From the NCBI RefSeq assembly GCF_008086345.1, contig NZ_CP043006.1, positions 680,032 to 744,031 on the forward strand: a stretch of DNA of 64,000 bases. Reading direction: 5' to 3'. Source of the DNA: Chitinophaga sp. XS-30. GTDB taxonomy: Bacteria; Bacteroidota; Bacteroidia; Chitinophagales; Chitinophagaceae. Shown piece by piece: positions 1-8,617 of this stretch (the first letter of the stretch is position 1; every line of letters starts with the position of its first letter). The position numbers and the translations under genes are program-made. A model generated the notes under the pieces. That model had not been told where the DNA came from and ran no database searches. It saw only the letters and a program-made list of their open reading frames with translations.

Positions 1-3
1 ATA

Positions 4-35
4 ACAAAAGGCAGCGACGGTTCGCTGCCTTTTGT
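4..35. terminator. Bidirectional intrinsic terminator
   Basis: A perfect 14-bp inverted repeat (4-17 with 22-35) has a 4-nt loop. The A-rich 5' arm and T-rich 3' arm give a U-tract in either direction. It probably ends a gene lying before the window and may also stop minus-strand transcripts coming from the small RNA-like element at 66-126. Confidence 0.75.
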
Positions 36-65
36 ATTACATATATAGCTATAGGGAGAGATAGA

Positions 66-126
66 AAGAAAAAAGCGGTAAGAATACCGCCTTCAGAAAT
101 TTTTAACCATATCCTATGAAAAACCT
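66..126 (-). ncRNA. Small RNA-like element, copy 1
   Basis: Read on the minus strand, the conserved box (126-100) is followed by a 6-bp hairpin (90-85 with 80-75, loop UUCU) and a run of U residues (74-68). A promoter-like TAATTTTA lies at 138-131, with TTG at 159-157 and an 18-nt spacer, so transcription would start at about the first base of the box. The box itself can fold, because a U5 run can pair with an A5 run around CAUA/UAUG. It belongs to a five-copy family in this window. Transcription is inferred and the function is unknown. Confidence 0.6.
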
Positions 127-263
127 ACGGTAAAATTAGGCGATAAATGGCCAGGACAAAACCCGTTTCTGGTGAACGCATCAAATTTCCTCGTGACCGT
201 CACATATCCCGAGGTATGGGACGGGCGGTCCGGGAAAATACCTGCCGGATTCCCCTGAAAGTG

Positions 264-325
264 CGTAGTAATAAGCATTACAGCATTCCCGTAATACTAC
301 GTAAGTGTTATAGTATAACTACGTA
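264..325. repeat. Two overlapping inverted repeats upstream of the PLP enzyme
   Basis: One hairpin pairs CGTAGT (264-269) with ACTACG (296-301), with an inner ATTAC/GTAAT stem. A second pairs TACGTA (298-303) with TACGTA (320-325) around GTTATA/TATAAC. They share bases 298-301 and so cannot form together. They lie before the best promoter candidate (381-388), so they would be protein-binding or upstream-transcript structures rather than a leader of that promoter. Confidence 0.35.
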
Positions 326-380
326 TATCCACTATATATACCTCCGGTAATGGCAAAAACATCCCCATTTCCAAATTCGT

Positions 381-388
381 TACCTTTG
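381..388 (+). promoter_or_regulatory. Bacteroidota -7 element (TACCTTTG)
   Basis: This is an exact TAnnTTTG match, 24 nt before the ATG at 413. No TTG -33 element was found at the usual distance. Its position argues that translation starts at 413 and not at the in-frame ATG at 350, which lies upstream of the promoter. Confidence 0.5.
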
Positions 389-412
389 ATAGTTCTTAAA
401 ACAAAGCAAACC

Positions 413-1552
413 ATGAAGTTAGGTACTAAACTCATTCACGCGGGCGTTGAGCCGGACCCATCCACCGGCGCGATTATGACGCCCATCTTCCAGACTTCCA
501 CCTATGTGCAGCGTGCGCCGGGCGATCATAAGGGCTACGAATATGCCCGTACGCAGAACCCCACGCGCCACGCCCTGCAAAATGCGCTGGCTGCCATTGA
601 GAACGGAAAACATGGTCTTTGCTTCAGCAGCGGCATGGCTGCTACAGATGTGGTGATGAAATTGCTTTCCCCCGGCGATGAGGTGATCGCTTCCAGCGAC
701 CTCTATGGCGGAAGCTACCGGGTTTTCACCAAGGTCTTCGCCCGTTACGGCATCCGGTTCCATTTCGTGGATATGCATGATGCACAGAACATTGTGCCTT
801 TCATCAATGCACAAACGAAAATGATCTGGATAGAAACACCGACCAATCCTTTACTGAATATCATCGACATAGCGGCCTGCGCAGCCATCGCCAAAGAATA
901 CAAGGTACTGCTGAGCGTAGACAATACTTTTGCATCTCCTTACCTCCAGAACCCGCTTGATCTTGGTGCGGATATTGTAGTGCATTCCGCAACGAAATAT
1001 CTCGGCGGACACAGCGATGTGGTGCATGGCGCGGTGATCGTAAAGGACGATGCGCTGGCGGAACAGCTGGCTTTCTTCCAGAATAGCTGCGGCGCCGTAC
1101 CCGGACCGCAGGATTGCTTCCTGGTATTACGCGGATTGAAGACCCTGCATGTGCGCATGCAGCGGCATTGCGAGAACGGAGAGGCCGTTGCCCGCTTCCT
1201 CCGGGAGCATCCTGCCGTAGGGAAAGTGTTATGGTGCGGTTTTGAAGATCATCCCAATCACGCCATTGCCAAAAAACAGATGCGGGGTTTCGGCGGCATG
1301 ATCTCTTTCTCCCTGAAGGATGACAGCCAGGCGGCTGCGCTCAAAGTGCTGAGCAGTACCAAACTGTTCTCCCTGGCCGAATCTCTCGGCGGCGTGGAGT
1401 CCCTCATCGGGCATCCTGCTACCATGACGCATGCCTCCATTCCAAGGGAAGAAAGGATCAGGAACGGACTGACGGACTCGCTGATGAGGCTGAGCGTAGG
1501 TATCGAAGATGCGACCGACCTGGTGGAAGATCTGAAGCAGGCTTTAGGCTAG
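413..1552 (+). CDS. Cystathionine gamma-synthase / gamma-lyase family PLP enzyme
   Basis: This is a 379-aa member of the Cys/Met metabolism PLP-dependent family (MetB, MetC, cystathionine gamma-lyase). The PLP-binding lysine is K195 in SATKYLGGHSD, and the ETPTNPLL and SVDNTFASPYLQ motifs are intact. Family enzymes carry out gamma-replacement or elimination on homoserine esters or cystathionine in the cytosol. I chose the ATG at 413 because the family N-terminus (MKLGTKLIHAG) begins there and a -7 promoter element lies between 350 and 413. Sequence alone does not separate synthase from lyase. No other methionine gene is adjacent. Confidence 0.9.
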   Translation: MKLGTKLIHAGVEPDPSTGAIMTPIFQTSTYVQRAPGDHKGYEYARTQNPTRHALQNALAAIENGKHGLCFSSGMAATDVVMKLLSPGDEVIASSDLYGGSYRVFTKVFARYGIRFHFVDMHDAQNIVPFINAQTKMIWIETPTNPLLNIIDIAACAAIAKEYKVLLSVDNTFASPYLQNPLDLGADIVVHSATKYLGGHSDVVHGAVIVKDDALAEQLAFFQNSCGAVPGPQDCFLVLRGLKTLHVRMQRHCENGEAVARFLREHPAVGKVLWCGFEDHPNHAIAKKQMRGFGGMISFSLKDDSQAAALKVLSSTKLFSLAESLGGVESLIGHPATMTHASIPREERIRNGLTDSLMRLSVGIEDATDLVEDLKQALG

Positions 1553-1651
1553 TTAGCCGCCTGATTAGAAAAACCGGGAGAAACAGATTATTTTTAGCAG
1601 ATTACACCTACGTTCCGCTGTAAGCAGCGGCAGTCCATATACCATAACCGT

Positions 1652-2425
1652 ATGAAGTCCCAACAACTGAAAGATTTTCTCGATGCCAAAGCGGCATATT
1701 ACAATCAACCGGCATTCGTAGCCGGGGATCCCGTCAGCATTCCCCACCGCTACAGCCGGTTGCAGGATATAGAGATCGCTGCCCTGTTCGCCGCCATACT
1801 GGCCTGGGGCAACCGTACCACCATTATCAACAAGTGTACGGAACTGATGGAGCTCTTTGATAATGCACCCTACGATTTCATCCTGAACCACCAGGCCCAG
1901 GACCGGATGCGCCTGATGGGCTTCAAGCATCGCACCTTCAACGGGCTTGACCTGATGTATTTCGTGGAGTTCCTCCAGCATTACTATTCCAATGTGACCT
2001 CCCTGGAATTTGCTTTCAGCGGCCATATGGATGAAACAGACATCGATACGGAGAAAGCCCTGACCGGTTTCCACCAGATGTTCTTTTCCCTGGAGCATCC
2101 GGAGCGCACCCGCAAGCACGTTTCCAGCCCCGAAGGCAATTCCGCCTGCAAGCGGCTGAACATGTTTTTGCGCTGGATGGTAAGAAAAGATGAAAATGGC
2201 GTGGATTTTGGTTTATGGAAATACATTTTGCCGTCACAGCTCATCTGCCCGATGGATGTTCATGTCAGCCGGGTAGCTGCCAGGCTGGGCCTTATCGAAA
2301 AAGCGGAAGCCAACTGGAAAACCGCTCGCGAACTGACCGCCGTGCTCCGGGAACTGGACCCGGAGGACCCTGTCAAATATGACTATGCGCTCTTCGGGCT
2401 GGGGGTCATTGAAAAATATGTTTAA
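1652..2425 (+). CDS. TIGR02757 (DUF2400) family protein
   Basis: A 257-aa soluble protein that I recognise as the TIGR02757/DUF2400 family, widespread in Bacteroidota. Supporting features are the early FAAILAWGNRTTI segment and the late LICPMDVHVSRVAARLGL segment. The latter resembles the end of a helix-hairpin-helix-like helical protein. No signal peptide or membrane segment is visible. The biochemical function is unknown. It is followed by a long stem-loop (2435-2481) and the DUF6263 gene in the same direction. Confidence 0.8.
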   Translation: MKSQQLKDFLDAKAAYYNQPAFVAGDPVSIPHRYSRLQDIEIAALFAAILAWGNRTTIINKCTELMELFDNAPYDFILNHQAQDRMRLMGFKHRTFNGLDLMYFVEFLQHYYSNVTSLEFAFSGHMDETDIDTEKALTGFHQMFFSLEHPERTRKHVSSPEGNSACKRLNMFLRWMVRKDENGVDFGLWKYILPSQLICPMDVHVSRVAARLGLIEKAEANWKTARELTAVLRELDPEDPVKYDYALFGLGVIEKYV

Positions 2426-2434
2426 AATGAACCG

Positions 2435-2481
2435 GGCCTCACGGATATCTCCTTTCTGTCAGGGGAAATATCCGCGAAGCC
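2435..2481. repeat. Intergenic 14-bp stem-loop
   Basis: Bases 2435-2448 pair with 2468-2481 (14 positions with two wobble or mismatch pairs, 19-nt loop) between the TIGR02757 and DUF6263 genes. No T-tract follows, so it may be a processing or stability hairpin rather than a classical terminator. Confidence 0.45.
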
Positions 2482-2500
2482 GATAAAAGACAAAAAACGG

Positions 2501-3440
2501 ATGAAAAAGATTACCGGATTGGCAGCACTGCTTGGCTGTGCTCTTTCGCTCTCCGCGCAGCAGGAATATGTGGAGCTGGATTATAAATTTAAAACGGGCG
2601 ATGAGTTCACATTGCAACAGGAAAGCCGTAGTGAGACCTATATCACGGTAAACGAAGTAGTTCAGCGCACCACACGCGATTACAATACGCAAATGACCGT
2701 AAAGGTCACCGAGGCCGGTCCGGGCGTTACCCTGCTGACCTGGATGTACACAGACCTGAAGTTCAATTTCAACTCCAAAAACGTCAACATATATGTAGAC
2801 GGGAAAACGAAACACGACGAGCCGCTCCAGGGCGCGCTGGCCCTTCTGCTGGAACAGCCCTTTACGGTAGAAATACAGTCCAGCGGCATCATCAACAAGG
2901 TAGAAGGCCTTGATGCACTGATGGACAAGGCTTCCGCCGCTTTTTCCTCCCTGAAGGAAGATGAGCAGACCGCTTATAAAAAACTGTTGAAAGACCAGTT
3001 CGGCACCAATGCATTCCGCTCCTGGCTGGAGCAGCTGCTGGTGGTATATCCCATCCACGGCATCAAGAACGGTACCCAGTGGGAAGAGAGCGTTCCCCTC
3101 AGAACGGGCCTCCAGGGCAGGATAGACCTCTATTGGAACCTGCTCTACTGGGACAGCAACTCCGCCAAGATCAACGGCACCGGCAATGTAAAAACCGACA
3201 AAACGGAGATATTTACCATAGAAGAGGGTATCCAGGCCACCGCGGATATCGAAGGCAAACAAAACCAGCAACTATGTGATCAACCGGGAAAGCGGACTTC
3301 CCAGCCTCTGCATCCAGAACACGGAAATGTCAGGGAAATATATCTATCTCGCCAACCGGAAAAAACAGCTGCGGAAAGACCTCACCGTACCGGTGCGCAT
3401 TACCACCAACGCCTCTTACAAGATCAAGCAGGTAAAATGA
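2501..3440 (+). pseudogene. DUF6263-family secreted protein, frameshifted
   Basis: Residues 1-20 form a signal peptide ending in SLSAQ. The body resembles the DUF6263 family of exported Bacteroidota proteins (unknown function). The frame of the first 253 or so codons runs past 3265 into non-family sequence. The expected ending (NYVINRESGLPSL through ITTNASYKIKQVK, stop at 3438-3440) lies in another frame. One extra A in the AAAA run at 3261-3264 would account for the change. The corrected protein would be about 313 aa. It could be a true mutation, a sequencing error or, less likely, programmed slippage. The corrected stop overlaps the next gene's ATG (ATGA at 3437-3440), which supports the repaired frame. 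Confidence 0.7.
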
Positions 3441-3775
3441 TGGCCGACCGTTATTTACAGGAAACGGGCGCATGGCTGCAGGAAAATACGGGCATCCGTG
3501 TACCCGCCGCCGTCAGCCGGGAAGACCTGCAAAAACGGCTGGCAGAGCGGCTGGAAGTACTCGTAGAACGGGATTTTCAGCAGTTCGTGCTGCTGCTTTA
3601 CCAGGTAGACGTTTCTGAACGCAAAGTAAAGGAGATACTGGCAGCAGAAAGCTACCCGGACGTATTCACGTCCCTGGCGCAACTGATCATTGAACGGCAG
3701 ATGGAAAAGATCCGGAGCCGGGAGATCTACCGCCAGCCGCCGGAAAGCCTTACAGATGATGAAGAAAAATGGTGA
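3437..3775 (+). CDS. Small conserved hypothetical protein coupled to the DUF6263 gene
   Basis: A 112-aa acidic, helix-rich soluble protein beginning MMADRYLQETGAWL and ending in SLTDDEEKW, with no signal peptide or membrane segment. The start is set by an ATGA overlap with the corrected stop of the DUF6263 gene, which suggests translational coupling. Without the frameshift correction it reads as a C-terminal extension of that exported protein. I take this as an artefact of the shift, because a leucine- and charge-rich cytosolic segment does not fit a secreted domain. Function unknown. It ends 7 nt before the convergent hydroxylase gene. Confidence 0.6.
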   Translation: MMADRYLQETGAWLQENTGIRVPAAVSREDLQKRLAERLEVLVERDFQQFVLLLYQVDVSERKVKEILAAESYPDVFTSLAQLIIERQMEKIRSREIYRQPPESLTDDEEKW

Positions 3776-3781
3776 CCCACA

Positions 3782-4447
3782 CTACTTCCTGTCAAACATC
3801 AGGGATTTCGTTTTCTCCTTATCTTCCTTCTCCTTATCCAGGTCAAAGAAAGTTCCGAACACCCGGTCCCAGAAAGCTGTGCTCACACCAAACCCTTTGT
3901 CGTCATTCTTGTAGTGATGCAGGTGATGATTGCGCCATAGCGGTTTCATGAACTTGAAAGGAGGATTCCACGCATGGATGGCGTAATGCATGCTGCCATA
4001 TACCAGATACCCCAGAATGAAGCCGGGGAAAAACATGAACGCCGCTTTACCGATCAGCAGATACTGCAGGGAGAACAGGATAGAGGAAATGATAAGGCTC
4101 GGCACCGGGGGCATGAAGAGGCGCTGCTTATCCCGCGGATATTCATGGTGATTACCGTGCAGGACGTACACGAAACGCCTCATCTTCGGGTCTTCTGTTA
4201 CCATATGAAAAATGAAGCGATGCATAATGTATTCAAACAACGTCCAAAAGAAAAGACCGCCGATAAATACTGCTGCAACCTGCCCCATGCCATACGCCAG
4301 GGAAGCATAACTGTAGTAAAGCATGTAGCCTATCACAGGCAGATACATTCCCCAGATAATAAGGGGATGCGTTTTAGTGAGCACTTCCAGATATTGACTC
4401 TCGAATAATCTTGCCTGTCCTTTGTTCTTAATTTTGTCAAACTTCAT
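3782..4447 (-). CDS. Fatty acid hydroxylase / sterol desaturase superfamily protein
   Basis: A 221-aa integral membrane protein with the His-box pattern of the di-iron fatty acid hydroxylase superfamily: HRFIFH (about 76-81), HGNHHEYPRD (about 97-101), HYAIHAW and HHLHHY. Hydrophobic segments at about 30-70 and 115-150 place the boxes on the cytosolic face. The family includes the FA2H/Scs7 type that adds 2-hydroxyl groups to sphingolipid acyl chains. Bacteroidota make sphingolipids, so this role is plausible, but the substrate is not determined. The gene stands alone, convergent with the preceding one. Confidence 0.85.
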   Translation of the reverse strand: MKFDKIKNKGQARLFESQYLEVLTKTHPLIIWGMYLPVIGYMLYYSYASLAYGMGQVAAVFIGGLFFWTLFEYIMHRFIFHMVTEDPKMRRFVYVLHGNHHEYPRDKQRLFMPPVPSLIISSILFSLQYLLIGKAAFMFFPGFILGYLVYGSMHYAIHAWNPPFKFMKPLWRNHHLHHYKNDDKGFGVSTAFWDRVFGTFFDLDKEKEDKEKTKSLMFDRK

Positions 4448-4541
4448 GACTCCTAGAATTTAAAAATCAAACAATTTGCTTTTACGGTAACAGGAGTAGG
4501 GAAACAATCTAAATGATGCCATTGCCGGGTGCCGTTACTTG

Positions 4542-6485
4542 CTAAGGACGATCGGACAACAGCCGGGGTATGGTAACCAATTCATATTGGTTACGCTGCA
4601 AATATCGTATCAATTTATCCAATTGTAAATAAAATTTATCGATACGCCTCGGGTCCGTTCCTATATGTAAGAGCAATATGAACCCGTTAAGGCCTGCCGG
4701 GCGCTGATTTTCAAAGTCTAAGATAGACTGGAGAATGGTTTCGCTGTCCCGGTAACTTTTCCCCATCGCAGGATAAGTATAGTCCGATGTGCTGCGGGTA
4801 CCGGGGCTGAAATTCACCAGTTGCAGGCCCAGGTTCCCGGTCCAGTGCACAATGGAATCATTGTACCATTCATAGGGTGGCAGAAAATAATGCGGTGCAG
4901 GCAATCCATGCCGTTCCATTGCCCTGTAATTCAGCGCCAGGTCTTCTTCGAACTGCTGCCGCGTCACCAAAAGACTGTCCCGCTGCCCCCAGTCGCAATA
5001 CAGCAAATGCCGCCCGGAATGCGGCCCCAGGTAGTGGCCATCCGCTTTCAGACGCCGGATCAGGGGCGCAAAAGCCCCCGTTTCGTAAAAAGTACCGGTC
5101 AGGAAAAAGGAGGCCGGCACCTTGCGCCGCTTCAGCACATCCGCGATGTGCATGCCCCCGTCCGCAAACTCGTGCCCGGTAAATACAATGGCTACACGTT
5201 TTTTGGTCGTGTCGCCCCGCGTGATGGCTGTTGGCGGTTTCCCCAGCCCCGCAGTGGCCTCCTCAAACAGGGAAAGATCCGGCCGAAACGCTCTTTTGCG
5301 CTGCAATTCATAATTATAGATGATATCCCCTACTTCTTTAAAGAAGGGATACCCGATCTCTTCATACTCGTATTTGTTGTCATTCAGCACCCCGTCCCGG
5401 TTAACATAAATGCTCCCGCTCAGCATGAACTCCACTTTGTTCCTGAAATCCGCGAAATAGGCCACATCCGTCAAAAAACCGTAGGACCAGCCGGTTTTGT
5501 TGAATACCCGGATGTACGGCGGAACTTTCCCCCTGCCGGCCTTGAACCGGAAGAACTTCGTATAGCTGTCAAAAAATTCCGCGGTATCGTATGCCGGATG
5601 CCGGGATTCGAAGGGCAAAGCCCCCATACTGCGGTATAAAAACCGGTAATCCTCCGCGGTGAGGTTAAACCGCTTCTCCGGCGGCACCGAGGCGGGAAAT
5701 AATACCGACTGCAATAGTTGCTGCAGATCTTCCAGCGGGGCGTTATTGTGCCGGGTGAAATCCATCGGGCTGTTGACGAGCTGTTCATTGCGGTCGTAAT
5801 GCGCTTGACCGATAAACACCGGTTTGCTGAAATCATATGCCAGGTTGCTGACCGCAGCCGGTTGCCTGTAAACCGGCTCCGCACCGGTGCCGAAACGAAT
5901 GGGATTCGTATGCCGGTTCTCCTCCTCATTCATCGGCACGAACCGGCGGACGATACGCATCCGGGGATACCCTTTCGCCCAAAGCTTTTCATGAATGGTT
6001 TGCTGGCCGATGAACTCGTACAGCCGGTTATAGGCATCGTTATCGCTGACGAGGAACACTTTTTTGATGTATTGCGCAATGGAGGGCAGGCCGTTTTCAG
6101 CCGAGGTATCCCGGCTCACGCGCGATTGCCCGCTGTAAGCACTGTCCGTAAACATCGGGGTATTGCTGTTCAGCCCCGGCACGGCCAGCTCATTCAGCTT
6201 CTCCAGCGCCAGGAAGGCCAGCGGCATTTTTACGGTAGACGCGGGGTTGAAATACCGGTCCGCATCCACATGATAATAGTAATGCCGGAAAACGGGCCTG
6301 TTCTGCGCATCACGGTTGATCTGCGTATAAATGAGCTGGTAACGGAACGAGTCCGGATGCTGCATAACATGTTGCAATGCGGGTGAAGCATGCCGCTGCA
6401 GCAGGGTTTCCAGGAACTTGTCCTGCTGCTGCGCCGCAGCGGAAAGTGCGCATAACATGATGATGGTGGATATGAGCCGGAACAT
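4542..6485 (-). CDS. Exported fusion: class A beta-lactamase-like serine hydrolase plus NodB-like deacetylase
   Basis: A 647-aa protein with a signal peptide (about 1-19). Residues 60-400 carry the three active-site motifs of class A beta-lactamase-like or DD-peptidase-like enzymes: STVK (83-86), SDN (147-149) and KTG (330-332). Residues 430-640 look like a polysaccharide deacetylase (NodB) domain, with HSGRH (489-493) as the metal-binding pair and a late LLLHIG motif. The usual TFDD motif is replaced by FTGHEFADG and the RxP motif by FLPP, so the deacetylase could be altered or inactive. It would act in the periplasm or at the surface on peptidoglycan or glycans. It is transcribed away from the fumarylacetoacetase-like gene. 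Confidence 0.8.
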   Translation of the reverse strand: MFRLISTIIMLCALSAAAQQQDKFLETLLQRHASPALQHVMQHPDSFRYQLIYTQINRDAQNRPVFRHYYYHVDADRYFNPASTVKMPLAFLALEKLNELAVPGLNSNTPMFTDSAYSGQSRVSRDTSAENGLPSIAQYIKKVFLVSDNDAYNRLYEFIGQQTIHEKLWAKGYPRMRIVRRFVPMNEEENRHTNPIRFGTGAEPVYRQPAAVSNLAYDFSKPVFIGQAHYDRNEQLVNSPMDFTRHNNAPLEDLQQLLQSVLFPASVPPEKRFNLTAEDYRFLYRSMGALPFESRHPAYDTAEFFDSYTKFFRFKAGRGKVPPYIRVFNKTGWSYGFLTDVAYFADFRNKVEFMLSGSIYVNRDGVLNDNKYEYEEIGYPFFKEVGDIIYNYELQRKRAFRPDLSLFEEATAGLGKPPTAITRGDTTKKRVAIVFTGHEFADGGMHIADVLKRRKVPASFFLTGTFYETGAFAPLIRRLKADGHYLGPHSGRHLLYCDWGQRDSLLVTRQQFEEDLALNYRAMERHGLPAPHYFLPPYEWYNDSIVHWTGNLGLQLVNFSPGTRSTSDYTYPAMGKSYRDSETILQSILDFENQRPAGLNGFILLLHIGTDPRRIDKFYLQLDKLIRYLQRNQYELVTIPRLLSDRP

Positions 6486-6522
6486 ACCTTAAAGCTATAA
6501 AAAATCCGATCTTCAAAAGGGC

Positions 6523-6530
6523 TATATTTG
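6523..6530 (+). promoter_or_regulatory. Bacteroidota -7 element (TATATTTG)
   Basis: An exact TAnnTTTG match in the divergent gap before the gene at 6609, which would give a 5' leader of about 70 nt. No convincing TTG -33 element was found. Confidence 0.45.
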
Positions 6531-6608
6531 AAGCCAAAACACCAAAACATAACCATGGGACGCATCGTCAGGCGCGTTCCATCAGACCATTAAAAATCAA
6601 ACGAACCA

Positions 6609-7625
6609 ATGAAACTTGTTACGTATTTAAGGGAAGAAGTAGACCAGCTGGCCATACTGGTGGACGGGCAACTGTACAATATGCAGGAGCTGCATCCAGA
6701 CCTGCCTACCACCATGCACATGTTCCTGCAGATGTGGGATGAAGTAATAGACCTGGCCAAGAGCATCGATGCGCAGCTGAAAGCCGGCAAAATGCCGAGG
6801 GCCAGTACCTGGGGCGTGCCATATGATAATGTTGCCCTGCTGGCGCCGGTGCCGTTCCCCACGTCCTGCCGCGACGGCTATGCTTTCCGCCAGCATGTGG
6901 CGGCGGCGCGCCGCAACCGGAAAGTGGACATGATCCCCGAATTCGATCAATACCCGATCTTTTATTTCACCAACCATAATGCCGTACAAGGGCCCGGCGA
7001 GATCCGCTGCATGCCGGACCATTTCCGGAACCTCGACTTTGAGCTGGAAGCGGCCATCGTCATCTGCAAACGCGGCCGCAATATCACCGCCGAAGAAGCA
7101 GATGAATACATCGGCGGATATATGATCATGAACGATATGAGCGCACGCCTGCTGCAAATGGAGGAAATGAAGCTGAACCTCGGCCCCGCCAAGGGAAAAG
7201 ATTTCTCCACCGTTATCGGCCCCATGCTGGTAACGCCCGATGAACTGGAACCTTACCGCATTCCCGCGAAGGAAGGGCATACCGGCAACGCCTACAACCT
7301 GAAAATGCGTTGTTGGGTGAACGGCAAACAGGTGAGCGAAGGCAATATGGGGGATATGGACTGGACGTTTGCGGAGATCGTGGAGCGTTGCGCTTACGGG
7401 GCGGACATCCTGCCCGGCGATGTGATCGGCAGCGGCACCGTTGGTACCGGCTGCTTCCTGGAGCTGAACGGCACCGGCAAGCTCAATGATCCCGATTACG
7501 TGGCGCAATGGCTGCAACCCGGCGATGTGGTGGAAATGGAGATCGATGGCCTGGGCAAACTGAGCAACACCATTGTAGCGGAAGATTCGGACTTTTCCAT
7601 CCTGGCCCGGAAAAAGAATGCATAA
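6609..7625 (+). CDS. Fumarylacetoacetate hydrolase family protein
   Basis: A 338-aa cytosolic protein of the FAH superfamily, which cleaves or hydrates C-C bonds in fumarylacetoacetate-like products of aromatic breakdown. The metal-binding pattern is visible: DFELEAAIV supplies two acidic ligands and MNDMSAR a third. GKDFSTVIGPMLVTPDEL and PGDVIGSGTVGTG are typical core segments. The flavin reductase gene follows after 23 nt in the same direction and is probably in the same operon, which suggests an aromatic-compound pathway. The exact substrate cannot be read from sequence. Confidence 0.85.
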   Translation: MKLVTYLREEVDQLAILVDGQLYNMQELHPDLPTTMHMFLQMWDEVIDLAKSIDAQLKAGKMPRASTWGVPYDNVALLAPVPFPTSCRDGYAFRQHVAAARRNRKVDMIPEFDQYPIFYFTNHNAVQGPGEIRCMPDHFRNLDFELEAAIVICKRGRNITAEEADEYIGGYMIMNDMSARLLQMEEMKLNLGPAKGKDFSTVIGPMLVTPDELEPYRIPAKEGHTGNAYNLKMRCWVNGKQVSEGNMGDMDWTFAEIVERCAYGADILPGDVIGSGTVGTGCFLELNGTGKLNDPDYVAQWLQPGDVVEMEIDGLGKLSNTIVAEDSDFSILARKKNA

Positions 7626-7648
7626 AACATCCAAAACGACATCACACG

Positions 7649-8530
7649 ATGAAAATAGTTCCCGGAGAGATCAAAACCGGCCAGCTGCATGCATACCTGC
7701 TGGGAGCCGTGGCCCCGCGGCCCATCTGCTTCGCCAGTACGGTAGACGCTGAAGGACAGGCCAACCTGTCCCCCTTCAGTTTTTTCAATGTCTTTGGCTC
7801 CAATCCCCCCACCCTTATTTTTTCCCCTTCCCGCAGGGTGCGGGACAATACGGTGAAGCATACACTGGAAAACATCTACGCCACGCGGGAAGTGGTGATC
7901 AATGTAGTAACCTATGCCATGGTGCAGCAGGCTTCCCTGTCCAGCTGCGAGTACCCCAAAGGCGTCAGCGAATTTGAAAAATCAGGCTTCACGCCGCTGG
8001 CATCCGAGCGGGTAAAGCCTTTCCGCGTGAAAGAAAGCCCGGTGCAGATAGAATGCATCGTGAAACAGGTCATTGAAACCGGCAAAGAAGGCGGCGCGGG
8101 CAACCTCGTTATTTGCGAACCGGTATTGCTGCACATCAACGATGATATCCTGGACGTGAACGGAAAGATCGACCCGCAGCAGATAGACCTGGTAGCCCGC
8201 ATGGGCGGCGACTATTACTGCCGCGCTTCCGGAAATGCCGTATTTGAAGTGACCAAGCCCAATCTTCAGCTGGGCATTGGTGTGGATGCGCTGCCATGGA
8301 GCATCCGCAACAGCAGTGTACTGACCGGCAATAATCTCGGCCAGTTGGGCAACGTGCATGAGCTGCCGGTGATAGATGCTGCCTTCCAGGACGATCACCT
8401 GAAAAACATCATGCAATATTATAGCGTAAACCCGGAGGAGATGGAGCAAGAGCTGCATACCTATGCCAAGCAGCTGCTGGCGGAGAACAGGGTCGATGAC
8501 GCCTGGCAGGTGCTGCTGGCGGGAGGATGA
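7649..8530 (+). CDS. Flavin reductase-like domain protein
   Basis: A 293-aa protein of the flavin reductase-like (FMN-binding split barrel) family. VAPRPICFASTVDAEGQANLSP is split here as VAPRPICFAST and GQANLSPFSFFN, the flavin-binding start of the fold. An ATG at 7649 starts the conserved domain; the frame is open further upstream only within the preceding gene. A C-terminal extension of about 90 aa follows the core. With the FAH-family gene before it, the product could supply reduced flavin to an oxygenase, or act directly on a pathway intermediate. Both are inferences. Confidence 0.8.
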   Translation: MKIVPGEIKTGQLHAYLLGAVAPRPICFASTVDAEGQANLSPFSFFNVFGSNPPTLIFSPSRRVRDNTVKHTLENIYATREVVINVVTYAMVQQASLSSCEYPKGVSEFEKSGFTPLASERVKPFRVKESPVQIECIVKQVIETGKEGGAGNLVICEPVLLHINDDILDVNGKIDPQQIDLVARMGGDYYCRASGNAVFEVTKPNLQLGIGVDALPWSIRNSSVLTGNNLGQLGNVHELPVIDAAFQDDHLKNIMQYYSVNPEEMEQELHTYAKQLLAENRVDDAWQVLLAGG

Positions 8531-8547
8531 GTTTGCCGTAAACAATG

Positions 8548-8589
8548 ATGGCTTCGCGTTCCGTACAAGGGTACAGGCCGCGAAGCCAT
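8548..8589. terminator. Intrinsic terminator between convergent genes
   Basis: An 11-bp perfect stem (8548-8558 with 8579-8589) contains an inner CCGTAC/GTACaGG stem and is followed by TTTT. It lies between the plus-strand flavin reductase gene and the minus-strand DUF4197 gene. Confidence 0.7.
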
Positions 8590-8617
8590 GATCTTTTAAT
8601 ACGCTGAGTCAGCGGCC

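Noticed and set aside
147..350. 67-codon frame before the PLP enzyme
   Set aside because: The translation is basic and low in family-like features, it covers two hairpins and it ends at the next frame's ATG. It is most likely non-coding.
126..412. SAM riboswitch before the Cys/Met enzyme
   Set aside because: I looked for the SAM-I core and for the compact SAM-II pattern and found neither; the promoter also lies too near the start.
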